Source: Pelagicoccus mobilis (GTDB taxonomy: Bacteria > Verrucomicrobiota > Verrucomicrobiia > Opitutales > Opitutaceae). Taken from it: DNA of 64,000 nucleotides. The translations under genes were made by a program, and so were the position numbers. How positions within the stretch are numbered: position 1 is the stretch's first letter; each line of letters opens with the position of its first letter. Shown one piece after another: positions 9,007 through 17,864 of this stretch. The notes below the pieces were generated by a model. The model made no database searches, was not told the origin of the DNA, and saw nothing but the letters and a program-made list of their open reading frames with translations. The stretch covers positions 17,516 through 81,515 of the forward strand of contig NZ_JAENIL010000036.1 in assembly GCF_016595505.1 (NCBI RefSeq), in the 5' to 3' direction.

Positions 9007-10083
9007 ATGACTCGATTTCTGCTGCTCTCACTACTCGCGTTATCCTTCAATCTCCCCTTCGGGTCTTCGGACGAATTGCCCGTTCGAGGCTTGAGCATCA
9101 AATGCCCCGCAGCCCAGCAAGTCGACCGTTTCATATCCTTCGTCGACACCGAACTAGCCCCCAGAGGGATCAACCTGCTCGTGCTACGCGTCGACTACAA
9201 TTTCGACTACCAAAGCCACCCGGAGCTGAAAGCCCCCAATCCCCTCAGCCTCGCCCAAGTCAAACAACTCGTGGACATGGGCAAGCGAAACGGCATCCGG
9301 ATAATCCCGCAAATCAACCTTTTCGGACACCAGTCTTGGCACAGCACCCTCGGCCCGCTCCTTAGAGTGTATCCAGAATTCGATGAAACCCCAGAAATCG
9401 AGCTGCCCCCGGAGGGAACCTACAAGTGGCCAAACCAAGATGGACTCTACTGCAAAAGCTACTGCCCCCTCCATCCCGACGTTCACAAAATCGTCTTCGC
9501 CCTCGTCGACGAAATAACCGAAGCCTTCGAAGCAGACGCCTTCCACGCCGGACTCGACGAAGTCTTCTACATCGGACACGACCAGTGCGACCGTTGCCGC
9601 GGAAAGGACGTAGCCGAACTCTTCGCCGGCGAAGTCATCAAAATTCGGGACCATCTCGCCAAGACCAACAAGAAACTCTGGATCTGGGGCGACCGTCTTA
9701 TCGACGCGGATACAACCGGTATCGGCATGTGGGAAGCCAGCGACAGCGGCACCCATCGAGCCATCGACCTCATCCCCACCGACGTCGTGATCTGCGATTG
9801 GCACTACGAAAGAGCGGAACCCACTCCCACATATTTCGCCTTGAAGGGCTTTAACGTGCTCGCCTGCCCCTGGGACAAACCGGCTCCCGCCCGACAACAA
9901 TATGAGCAAGCGATCGCCTTCCGAGCCCATTCCAACCCTAAGCTAGCAGAACGCCACCAAGGAATCCTCCACACTTACTGGTCCTCCGCCAAACACTTCA
10001 TGGATCTCTACGAAGACCCAACGGGAGCAACAGAGAAACAACTCGGCCCTATCAAAGTCCTCGAAGAAATTTTCCCAAAATGA
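9007..10083 (+). CDS. GH20-like beta-N-acetylhexosaminidase, secreted
   Basis: The ATG at 9007 starts a clean signal peptide (MTRFLLLSLLALSFNLPFGSS); the longer frame from 8953 would bury it. The mature part has a TIM-barrel layout like that of GH20: a barrel strand (GINLLVLRVDYNFDY), the IIPQINLFGHQSW strand, and the Asp-Glu pair in AFHAGLDEVFYIG at about residue 183, which in GH20 polarises the N-acetyl group and acts as the acid. The protein is about 358 residues, shorter than classical members because the N-terminal GH20b domain is missing. It is followed 22 bases later by a membrane acyltransferase that fits hexosamine metabolism. The exact substrate is uncertain. Confidence 0.8.
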   Translation: MTRFLLLSLLALSFNLPFGSSDELPVRGLSIKCPAAQQVDRFISFVDTELAPRGINLLVLRVDYNFDYQSHPELKAPNPLSLAQVKQLVDMGKRNGIRIIPQINLFGHQSWHSTLGPLLRVYPEFDETPEIELPPEGTYKWPNQDGLYCKSYCPLHPDVHKIVFALVDEITEAFEADAFHAGLDEVFYIGHDQCDRCRGKDVAELFAGEVIKIRDHLAKTNKKLWIWGDRLIDADTTGIGMWEASDSGTHRAIDLIPTDVVICDWHYERAEPTPTYFALKGFNVLACPWDKPAPARQQYEQAIAFRAHSNPKLAERHQGILHTYWSSAKHFMDLYEDPTGATEKQLGPIKVLEEIFPK

Positions 10084-10105
10084 TAGTGCCCTTCTCCCCC
10101 TCCCT

Positions 10106-11290
10106 ATGAACGACCGGATACAATCCATCGACATCTTCCGCGGAATGACCATGCTCCTAATGGTCTGGGTCAACGATTTCTGGAGCTTAACCGACATTCC
10201 CCATTGGCTGGAGCACATGGCCTATGACGAAGACGCCCTCGGTTTCTCCGACGTCATCTTCCCCGCATTTCTCTTTATTGTCGGACTATCGATTCCTTTC
10301 GCCAATCGAGCTCGCCAGAAGAAAGCTCAGAACCGGATCGAAATAGCCTACCACATCATCATCCGATCCGCCTCGCTGATTCTGATGGGAGTGTTAATGG
10401 TCAACCTCGAGAGCTACCACGAAGCATCCGCTTTTTTACCTCGGCCCATCTGGCAGATCGCCATGGCTTTAGGATTCTTCCTCATTTGGAACGTCTATCC
10501 CAAAGGAGAAGACTGGCGCTCAAAGCGAATCCTACTCAAGTCCGCGGGATGGCTAGTTCTCGCCACAATTACAGCCCTGTTTCGAAGCGATCCAGAAAGC
10601 GGATACAATTGGATCGAACCTCATTGGTGGGGCATTCTCGGCTTGATCGGCTGGTCTTACCTGATCTGCGCCTTGCTCCAATTATTCACTGGCGAAAAAA
10701 TCCTCCCGATCGCTATCGCTTGGATAGGGCTAGTGCTCTTTAACATCGCATCGTTCGCCGGCTGGCTAGATTTCCTAAGCCCGGTCAAAAGCTACATCTG
10801 GATAGTAGGCGACGCGTCACTCCCCGCCCTCACCATGGCCGGTTGCTTCGCGTCGCTCCTCTACCTCCACCCCTCCACAAAACAAAAACCTCTCCAATAC
10901 TGCTTCAGCCTACTGGCCCTCGGCCTACTCTGCCTCTTCGTTGGAGTTTTACTCCGCCCCTACTGGGGAATTTCAAAGATCCTGGCGACCCCGGCCTGGA
11001 CCGAGATCTGTACCGGCATCGGCTTCGTGGCCTTCTCGGTTCTATTTTGGATCGCAGACATCAAAAAGGCGACGCGCTGGGCGTCTTTCCTCAACCCCGC
11101 CGGCACCGCCACCCTCACTTGCTACCTGCTTCCCTACTTTGTTTACGCCATCTTCATAATGAGTGGATTTAAGCTGCCACCCGCCCTCACGACCGGGACC
11201 ATAGGCCTCGCAACATCGATGCTCTTCGCCCTCGCGATCGTGTATGCAACCGGAATCTTGAATCGATTCAAAATCCGTCTCGCTCTCTAG
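10106..11290 (+). CDS. Multipass membrane protein of the DUF5009/heparan-alpha-glucosaminide acetyltransferase type
   Basis: The 394 residues hold about ten hydrophobic helices. The N-terminus SIDIFRGMTMLLMVWVND and FSDVIFPAFLFIVGLSIPF are signature stretches of the NagX/HGSNAT acyltransferase group, which moves acetyl groups across the membrane onto terminal glucosamine. The mammalian enzyme works in heparan sulfate breakdown; bacterial members cluster with N-acetylglucosamine genes. It lies 22 bases after the GH20-like gene and probably forms an operon with it. The histidine used by HGSNAT cannot be assigned with certainty. Confidence 0.82.
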   Translation: MNDRIQSIDIFRGMTMLLMVWVNDFWSLTDIPHWLEHMAYDEDALGFSDVIFPAFLFIVGLSIPFANRARQKKAQNRIEIAYHIIIRSASLILMGVLMVNLESYHEASAFLPRPIWQIAMALGFFLIWNVYPKGEDWRSKRILLKSAGWLVLATITALFRSDPESGYNWIEPHWWGILGLIGWSYLICALLQLFTGEKILPIAIAWIGLVLFNIASFAGWLDFLSPVKSYIWIVGDASLPALTMAGCFASLLYLHPSTKQKPLQYCFSLLALGLLCLFVGVLLRPYWGISKILATPAWTEICTGIGFVAFSVLFWIADIKKATRWASFLNPAGTATLTCYLLPYFVYAIFIMSGFKLPPALTTGTIGLATSMLFALAIVYATGILNRFKIRLAL

Positions 11291-11393
11291 AACGACCGGC
11301 AACCCCATGCGAAAAAACGGGGATTCCCTGAAAGCCCCCAAAATTCAAACAATTATTTGAAATAGGCTTTTGAATCTGTTCGTTTGGCTCACG

Positions 11394-12020
11394 ATGACTC
11401 GTGCCACGACCCGACAGAAAATCCTCTCCGCAGCCATTGAGAGCTTCGCTCAAAACGGCTACGCAGGCACGACTGCCTCCCAAATCTGCAAACGAGCCAA
11501 CGCGAATATAGCCGCCGTCAACTACCACTTCGGTTCAAAAGACGCCTTGTTCGAACAAGCGATTGCAGAGGCCTTTTCAATCGCCGAACGCACCTACCCA
11601 CTCGAAGACGAAAGCTGCGAAACACCTGAGGCTCAGCTTCGTTACTTCATGAGCTCGGTCATTCGACGCGTATTTGACGACGGACCCGCTGGCCGAATCG
11701 ACCAGATCGTTTGCCATGAGCTCAATCGCCCCTCCGGCCCGAATCCTCTCGTCCTGCAGGAAATCCAAAAGCGACAAGGACAACGAGTCCGTAAGATACT
11801 CGGCAAGCTCCTAGACACACGATCCGAAAAGCTCCTCAACCAGGCCCACGCGAACATCGCCGCACTCTGCTTCTTCGTGAAAGTAGCCAAGCCTCTGCAA
11901 AAACGAATTTTCCCCGAGCCGCCTACACCATCACAGCTTGATCACTACATTCACGGTCAAATCGAGTTTGCTCTCGCCGGGCTCGCCGCTCTGAAAAACT
12001 CCTTCTCCAACAAGAAATGA
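11394..12020 (+). CDS. TetR/AcrR regulator with CecR-like C-terminal domain
   Basis: The N-terminal helix-turn-helix (TRQKILSAAIESFAQNGYAG, then ICKRANANIAAVNYHFGSKDALF) is typical of TetR proteins. The C-terminal half resembles the DUF1956 domain of CecR/YbiH. I prefer ATG at 11394 (MTRATTRQK) to TTG at 11370, because family members start a few residues before the first helix. Its stop overlaps the start of the outer-membrane factor gene (ATGA at 12017). It is thus the first gene of the efflux operon and probably its repressor. Confidence 0.88.
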   Translation: MTRATTRQKILSAAIESFAQNGYAGTTASQICKRANANIAAVNYHFGSKDALFEQAIAEAFSIAERTYPLEDESCETPEAQLRYFMSSVIRRVFDDGPAGRIDQIVCHELNRPSGPNPLVLQEIQKRQGQRVRKILGKLLDTRSEKLLNQAHANIAALCFFVKVAKPLQKRIFPEPPTPSQLDHYIHGQIEFALAGLAALKNSFSNKK

Positions 12021-13375
12021 ATCGCACTCCCCTCCTTTCACTAACACTTACCGCCCTCGCCATCTCAGGTTGCGTCAGCACCGAAGACTGGCAGGAGAAA
12101 GAGACTCTCGCGACACCCGAGCAGTTCACGAAAGCGTCGGTCCCACAACTCGAAATCAAGGACTCCCTCATGGAGCTCTTCGACCACCAAGGTCTCAACT
12201 CACTTGTTGAATCAGCTCTCGAAAACAATCCGGAACTCCAGCGTTCGCGGGCTCGCCTAGACGAAGTGGCCTACAGCGTGACTCGAGCAAAGTCATCTCA
12301 ACTCCCACAGCTCAACGCAAACGCCGCCGCACGGCGCAACGACCCAGTCGGCGGCTCTCCAGACAACACCTACAGCATCGGCCTAGACGCAAGCTGGGAA
12401 GTCGACATCTGGGGCAAGATCCGCTCCGACGTGCGAGCGAGCAAGGCGGATTTGGCAGCGGCAGAAGCCGACTACCTAAACGCCGAGCAATCGCTCGTCG
12501 GCCAAACGATGCAAGCATGGTTCAGTCTTGTATCCGCAGAAAAGATACTAGATCTCGACGCCCGCCGCGTGGAATCCTTCCAGTCGACCGAAAACTTGGT
12601 CTCACGCCGCTTCGAGCTCGGCGAGGCGACTTCCACCGCTCTCAACCTTGCAAAAACGGACCTCGAAAACGCCAAAGCAGACCTACAAGCGAGCCTTAAC
12701 AACAGAGACCAAGCCGCGAGAACCCTCAACCAAATCCTCGGTTCCTATCCAGATGCCGAATACAACCACGAAACGCAGTGGCCCAGTCTCGACACCACTG
12801 TCTCAGCTGGACTCCCATCCGATCTGCTCACAGCACGCCCAGACGTAGTAGCGGCTTACGAAAGACTCATCGCCGCCGACGAACGAATAAAAGTCTCTCA
12901 GTCAGAACTATTCCCATCGTTCCGCCTGACTGCAGACGGAGGCAGAGCCAGTTCTGTCCTGGACGATCTATCAAGCTCTGCCTTCAATTCCTGGAGCGCC
13001 TTAGCTGCCCTCTCAGTCAATATATTCGATGCAGGAGCCCGTAGATCAAACATAGGAGCAGCCAATTCACGAGCAGAACAAGCTTACTTCAACTACCAGT
13101 CAGTAGTGCTCAACGCCTTGAAGGAAGTCGAAAACGCCCTCGGCTCGGAATACTATCTCGCCAGCGAAGAAACCGCTCGAGTCTCCGCCCTCGAAGCCGC
13201 ACGCCGCTCCATGGAACGAGCTCAACGAGACTACGAAACCGGCCTCGTCACAATCCTCTCTCTTCTCGAAAGCCAACGACGCGTATTCAATACAGAACGA
13301 CGAGTCATCAACCTCAAAGCTTCGCGCCTCAACAATCGAGTTCGACTCGCCCTCTCAGTCGGCAAGGGAGTCTAA
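12017..13375 (+). CDS. Outer-membrane efflux lipoprotein, TolC/NodT family
   Basis: The 452-residue protein has a lipoprotein signal peptide with lipobox ISGC at residue 18. Two repeated OEP domains follow, each with long amphipathic helices (ALENNPELQRSRARLDE; AAYERLIAADERIKVSQSELFPSF). NodT-type factors form the outer-membrane channel of tripartite pumps. It overlaps the TetR gene by 4 bases and precedes the adaptor by 23 bases, so channel, adaptor and pump are made from one transcript. Confidence 0.93.
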   Translation: MNRTPLLSLTLTALAISGCVSTEDWQEKETLATPEQFTKASVPQLEIKDSLMELFDHQGLNSLVESALENNPELQRSRARLDEVAYSVTRAKSSQLPQLNANAAARRNDPVGGSPDNTYSIGLDASWEVDIWGKIRSDVRASKADLAAAEADYLNAEQSLVGQTMQAWFSLVSAEKILDLDARRVESFQSTENLVSRRFELGEATSTALNLAKTDLENAKADLQASLNNRDQAARTLNQILGSYPDAEYNHETQWPSLDTTVSAGLPSDLLTARPDVVAAYERLIAADERIKVSQSELFPSFRLTADGGRASSVLDDLSSSAFNSWSALAALSVNIFDAGARRSNIGAANSRAEQAYFNYQSVVLNALKEVENALGSEYYLASEETARVSALEAARRSMERAQRDYETGLVTILSLLESQRRVFNTERRVINLKASRLNNRVRLALSVGKGV

Positions 13376-13398
13376 CCCGAACCCAATCATCATTCCGA

Positions 13399-14568
13399 AT
13401 GAAAAACACGAAACTCATCATCAATCTGATCGGAGCTCCCGTCCTGCTTGTTGTCATGGTCGCCCTTGCTGTGCTTATGGTCAAAGGCCGAAAAGCACCG
13501 CCCACCTTCCCCAAAAAGGAAGTGGTCATCAGTGTCGTCGTAAACGAAGCCTCCCCGCAAACCGTCACCCCTGTAGTACAAACCTTCGGCACCACGCAAA
13601 GCTACTACAGCACCTTGGTCTCCAGCCAAGTTGGCGGAGAGATCATAGAAATGTCGCCCGACTTCGAGGTCGGAAACTCCCTCGCGAAAGGAGACTGGCT
13701 GGTAAAAATCAACCCGGCCGACTTCGAAGCAAACCTTGCAAGCAGAAGAGCCGCCCTCGCCAACGCCATCACCGCGCTGGCGGAGGAGGAAACGCGTAGC
13801 CTTCTCGCCAAGGAAGACTGGCTAAGCGCCGGAAAAGCTCTTTCCCAAGCGACCGACCTAACGCTACGCAAACCGCAACTCGCCGCAGCAAAAGCTGCCG
13901 TGCAATCCGCGAAATCCGCCGTCGCCCAAGCTGAACTCGATCTCGAACGGACCACCATCGTCGCCCCCTTCGATGCGATCGTCGACAAACGCACCGCCAG
14001 TCTCGGCGACGTCGTTTCCCGAGGAGCAGGCCTCGGTTCCATTCTAGCCCGCGAGCGTATCCAGGTGAGAGTTCCAATCACTCCTAGCCAAGCCGCCCGT
14101 CTCCGCCTCCCGCACTTCGGAGAGAACAACGACCCGCTCAGCGCCACCCTCACTTCCCCCACCATACCAAACGCGGAATGGGAAGCCTCCATCGGAAGAG
14201 TCGAGCCCTTGATCGATCCACGGAACCAAAGCGTATACCTCGTCGGGGACATCGAGGATCCCTTTGAAAATCAGAGAGCCTTTTTGCCGGTCGGCGCCTT
14301 TGTAAACGTGTCCATCTCAGCCGAACCAATAAACGAGGTCTTCACGTTCAGGGAGGCCGCGGTCGTGGAAGACGCTTTCGTCTGGGTTGTCAGCCCAGAT
14401 TCGACGCTGGCGAAACAAGAAATCGACATCGTATTCACCCAGGAAGGACAGATACTCGCGAAGATCGAATCCCCCAAATTCCCGTTTCCGCTGCAGGCTC
14501 TAGAGCTCCCACTCGCCTCTCTTAAAGAGGGACAAAAAGTCAAAGCCATCCACACCGACTCGAACTAA
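13399..14568 (+). CDS. RND efflux periplasmic adaptor (membrane fusion protein)
   Basis: This 389-residue protein has one N-terminal membrane anchor (VLLVVMVALAVLMV). Next come a barrel-sandwich lipoyl-like half (YYSTLVSSQVGGEIIEMSP), a helical hairpin of coiled-coil type (LASRRAALANAITALAEE to AQAELDLERTTIVAPFDAIVD) and a beta-barrel part. The order is that of HlyD/AcrA proteins that join the inner pump to the outer channel. The lack of a lipobox shows that it is anchored by the N-terminal helix and not by lipid. Confidence 0.93.
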   Translation: MKNTKLIINLIGAPVLLVVMVALAVLMVKGRKAPPTFPKKEVVISVVVNEASPQTVTPVVQTFGTTQSYYSTLVSSQVGGEIIEMSPDFEVGNSLAKGDWLVKINPADFEANLASRRAALANAITALAEEETRSLLAKEDWLSAGKALSQATDLTLRKPQLAAAKAAVQSAKSAVAQAELDLERTTIVAPFDAIVDKRTASLGDVVSRGAGLGSILARERIQVRVPITPSQAARLRLPHFGENNDPLSATLTSPTIPNAEWEASIGRVEPLIDPRNQSVYLVGDIEDPFENQRAFLPVGAFVNVSISAEPINEVFTFREAAVVEDAFVWVVSPDSTLAKQEIDIVFTQEGQILAKIESPKFPFPLQALELPLASLKEGQKVKAIHTDSN

Positions 14569-14591
14569 TCGACCCCCAATAGAAATTCGCC

Positions 14592-17500
14592 ATGGCTGAC
14601 GACCCTATTCAAAAACACCCGATCATCGCGTGGTTCGCGTCCAACTCTGTGGTTTCGAACATATTGATGTTCGTAATCCTCGGCTGGGGGATAAGCTCCG
14701 CAATAAACATCCGCAAAGAAGCATTCCCTTCTTTCGAAGCAGACTCCGTCACCATCTCAGTCCCCTTCAACGGAGGGGTACCCGAAGACGTAGAACGCGG
14801 CGTAGCCATCAAGATCGAAGAAGCCCTACAGGGCGTGGACGGCATCGAGCGTATCCGATCGACAAGCACAGGTTCTGGGGCAACCGTCACCGTTGACTCC
14901 CAAGAAGATTACCCCGTCGGCAGGCTATTCAATGACATAAAGGTTCAAGTCGACGCGATCTCGACCTTCCCAGGCGAAGCGGAAAAACCGGTCATCAAAG
15001 AAAACAAACGGAAAAACTCCGTCATCTGGATCGATGTCCACGGCGAGGTGGACGAAGGCGTTCTCAAAGAAACCGCACGCGAGGTGCGCGACGAACTCCT
15101 CAAGCTTTCCGACGTAAATCAGGTAAACGTTTTTGGCGACCGTGACTACGAAATATCCATCGAACTCACCGAAGATAAGCTACGGGCCTATGACATCACC
15201 TTCGACGAAGTTGCCCAAGCCATTCGAGACAACTCCATCGACTTGTCTGGGGGCTTGCTCCGATCCGATCGTGGCGACATCGCCCTCAGATCCAGAGCCC
15301 AAGCTTACAACGAAAAGGACTTCGCCCGCATCCCGCTCAGAACCAACCCAGATGGCACCCGCATCCACTTGGAGGACGTCGCCATCATCCGAGACGGCTA
15401 CGTAGACCAACAGTATCTCAACCGCTTCGACGGCGAGCCAACCGTCAGCCTTCAGGTCACGACAGATGGCGACAAGGACATCATCGTCGCTTCAAAACAA
15501 GCCGCCGCTCTTGCTTCCACCTATGAGCAACGTTTCGGACTCCCTGAAGGCGTTACGCTCTCGGCTTGGAACGACGGATCCGAGTCGATTCGCAGCCGCC
15601 TCGAACTTCTCACGCAAAACGGCCTGCAAGGCGTATTGCTCGTGCTGCTATCACTTAGCTTTTTCCTAAATGTCCGACTCGCCGCCTGGGTCGCCATCGG
15701 CATCCCCGTATCGATCGCAGGAGCTATGCTCCTATTTCACCTTCCTGTATTCAATATTTCACTCAACCTGATTACCGCGTTTTCCTTTATTATCGTACTC
15801 GGAATCATCGTCGACGATGCGATCGTCTTGGGGGAATCAATCTACACGGAGAAAGAAAACCAGAAACACTGGAAAGATCCCGACGCAAACATACGGTCCA
15901 CCGTACGCGGCGTATCCAGAGTTATCACTCCTGCGACCTTCGGAGTGCTCACCACCATCGCCGCCTTCTTCCCGCTCACACAAGTTTCCGGCCGAATGGG
16001 CAACGTCTTTGGTCAGATCGCGATCGGCGTCATCTTCTGCCTCATTTTCTCCCTCATCGAATCAAAATTGATCCTCCCCTCCCACTTGGCTCATATCAAC
16101 GTTCACTCAAAGCCAGGAAACCCGATATCCAAATTCTGGGCACGCTTCCAAGGGCTCTTCGGAAAAGGATTGAGAAAATTCATCGACTCCACCTATCGCC
16201 CCGTCTTGATCAAAGCGATCGAGTACCGCTACGTAACGCTCTCGGCATTTCTGGGCCTCCTCGTCCTGATCGGCTCATTGCTGCCTTCCGGTAAACTTAG
16301 ATTCGTCTTCTTCCCCGATATTTTCCAAGACAACGTCGCCGCCAACCTCACCCTCGAAGAAGGTCTCCCCGTCTCCCACCTCCACGAGAGCACCCTGCAA
16401 ATCGCCGAAGCGATTCGCCTCGTCAACGAGGACATCATCAAGGAGTTCGGAGAAAGCGCCGTGCGACACATCCAGATTTCCTCTCGCTCCAATACCAAAT
16501 CAAGCGTCTCGGCGAGTCTTACAACATCCGAAGAACGCGACATCGACACCGGACAGATCGTCAATCGCTGGCGCAAGAAGGTGGGCGAGATCGCCGGAGC
16601 CAAAGCGCTCTCCTTCAGCGGCCGAGCCGGTCCGCCTAGCCAAGGATTGTCGCTTCAGCTAGAAAGTAAGAATCTCGAAGCCCTTCAGGAAGCAGCCGAC
16701 GCTCTTAAGGAGCGAATCTCCACGTATCCGGGAGTTTACGACATCAAAGACAGCTTCAGCTCCGGTCGCCCCGAAATCCTAGTCAACCTCACCCCCGCCG
16801 GCCAGGCCTCCGGGTTCAGCCGACGCGATTTGGCCAGCGCCATCCGTTCCGCCTTCTTTGGCAAGGAGGCCCAACGCATCCAACGCGGACGCGACGAGGT
16901 AAAAGCCATGGTACGCTACCCTGAGGACGACCGTGGCCAACTGGACACCTTACGCGACATGCGCGTTCGCTTGCCCGACGGGACCGCTCTCCCATTCTCC
17001 ATCGTTGCGGAAACCGATTTCGGGGAGTCACTAGCCGCCATCGAGCGCGCCGACTACAACCGCATCGTTTCAGTCTCCGCCGAGGTGGACAAGACAGTCA
17101 CCTCCGGAGACGAGATCCTGGCTGCTCTCAACATCGAATATTTCCCCGTCTTCGCTCTTGAACATCCAGAGGTAAACCTCGCTCTACGCGGCGAGGCCGA
17201 ACAACGGGGCAAATCCATCAAGTCCCTGCAAGATGGGCTAAAGCTATCGCTCCTACTCATCTTCATCCTCTTGGCGATCCCGCTGAAATCTTACATCAAA
17301 CCGTTCTTCATCATGTCGGTCATCCCGTTCGGCATCATCGGAGCCTTGCTCGGCCATTTCATCGTGGGCATCCCAGTGTCGATCCTCTCCCTCTTCGGAG
17401 TGCTCGCCCTCTCGGGCATCGTCGTCAACGATTCGCTTGTCCTCCTCGCTCGAATCGACGACCTGAGGAAACAAGGGGCAAGCCTCAGAGAAGCCATCAT

Positions 17501-17771
17501 CGAGGCAGGACCGCAGCGCTTCCGAGCGATTTTGCTCACCACGCTGACCACCTTTATCGGCCTCGTCCCGATTCTCCTTGAACCAAGCGTGCAAGCCCAG
17601 TTCCTCAAGCCCATGGCCGTATCGGTCGGCTTCGGAGTGGTGTTCGCCACAGCCATCACGCTCATTCTCCTGCCGGTGCTCCTCATCACTTTTGATGAAA
17701 CCGTCTCATCGTCATTTCGCTACTACCGGGACGCCATCAAACGAAAGTGGGGAACCCAAGAAGAGGAATAG
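14592..17771 (+). CDS. RND efflux pump, inner-membrane permease
   Basis: The 1059 residues have the duplicated RND plan: one membrane helix, a large periplasmic loop, six helices, then a repeat of this order. The proton-relay helix IIVLGIIVDDAIVLGESIYTE near residue 398 carries the paired aspartates. Its C-terminal counterpart GVLALSGIVVNDSLVLLARI lacks them, as in AcrB-type pumps. The substrate is probably hydrophobic or amphipathic compounds but cannot be named. With its adaptor, channel and TetR gene it completes an operon from 11394 to 17771. Confidence 0.94.
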   Translation: MADDPIQKHPIIAWFASNSVVSNILMFVILGWGISSAINIRKEAFPSFEADSVTISVPFNGGVPEDVERGVAIKIEEALQGVDGIERIRSTSTGSGATVTVDSQEDYPVGRLFNDIKVQVDAISTFPGEAEKPVIKENKRKNSVIWIDVHGEVDEGVLKETAREVRDELLKLSDVNQVNVFGDRDYEISIELTEDKLRAYDITFDEVAQAIRDNSIDLSGGLLRSDRGDIALRSRAQAYNEKDFARIPLRTNPDGTRIHLEDVAIIRDGYVDQQYLNRFDGEPTVSLQVTTDGDKDIIVASKQAAALASTYEQRFGLPEGVTLSAWNDGSESIRSRLELLTQNGLQGVLLVLLSLSFFLNVRLAAWVAIGIPVSIAGAMLLFHLPVFNISLNLITAFSFIIVLGIIVDDAIVLGESIYTEKENQKHWKDPDANIRSTVRGVSRVITPATFGVLTTIAAFFPLTQVSGRMGNVFGQIAIGVIFCLIFSLIESKLILPSHLAHINVHSKPGNPISKFWARFQGLFGKGLRKFIDSTYRPVLIKAIEYRYVTLSAFLGLLVLIGSLLPSGKLRFVFFPDIFQDNVAANLTLEEGLPVSHLHESTLQIAEAIRLVNEDIIKEFGESAVRHIQISSRSNTKSSVSASLTTSEERDIDTGQIVNRWRKKVGEIAGAKALSFSGRAGPPSQGLSLQLESKNLEALQEAADALKERISTYPGVYDIKDSFSSGRPEILVNLTPAGQASGFSRRDLASAIRSAFFGKEAQRIQRGRDEVKAMVRYPEDDRGQLDTLRDMRVRLPDGTALPFSIVAETDFGESLAAIERADYNRIVSVSAEVDKTVTSGDEILAALNIEYFPVFALEHPEVNLALRGEAEQRGKSIKSLQDGLKLSLLLIFILLAIPLKSYIKPFFIMSVIPFGIIGALLGHFIVGIPVSILSLFGVLALSGIVVNDSLVLLARIDDLRKQGASLREAIIEAGPQRFRAILLTTLTTFIGLVPILLEPSVQAQFLKPMAVSVGFGVVFATAITLILLPVLLITFDETVSSSFRYYRDAIKRKWGTQEEE

Positions 17772-17864
17772 AGCACTCGCTGTTCTATAGAAAGTCCAAG
17801 GCGCACCTTTACGCATACGGGAATTGAAATAGTTTTCGCACTCACGTAGTCAGAAAACGATTTC

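Noticed and set aside
8799..9173. 124-codon minus-strand frame
   Set aside because: It overlaps the signal peptide region of the GH20-like gene and resembles no protein.
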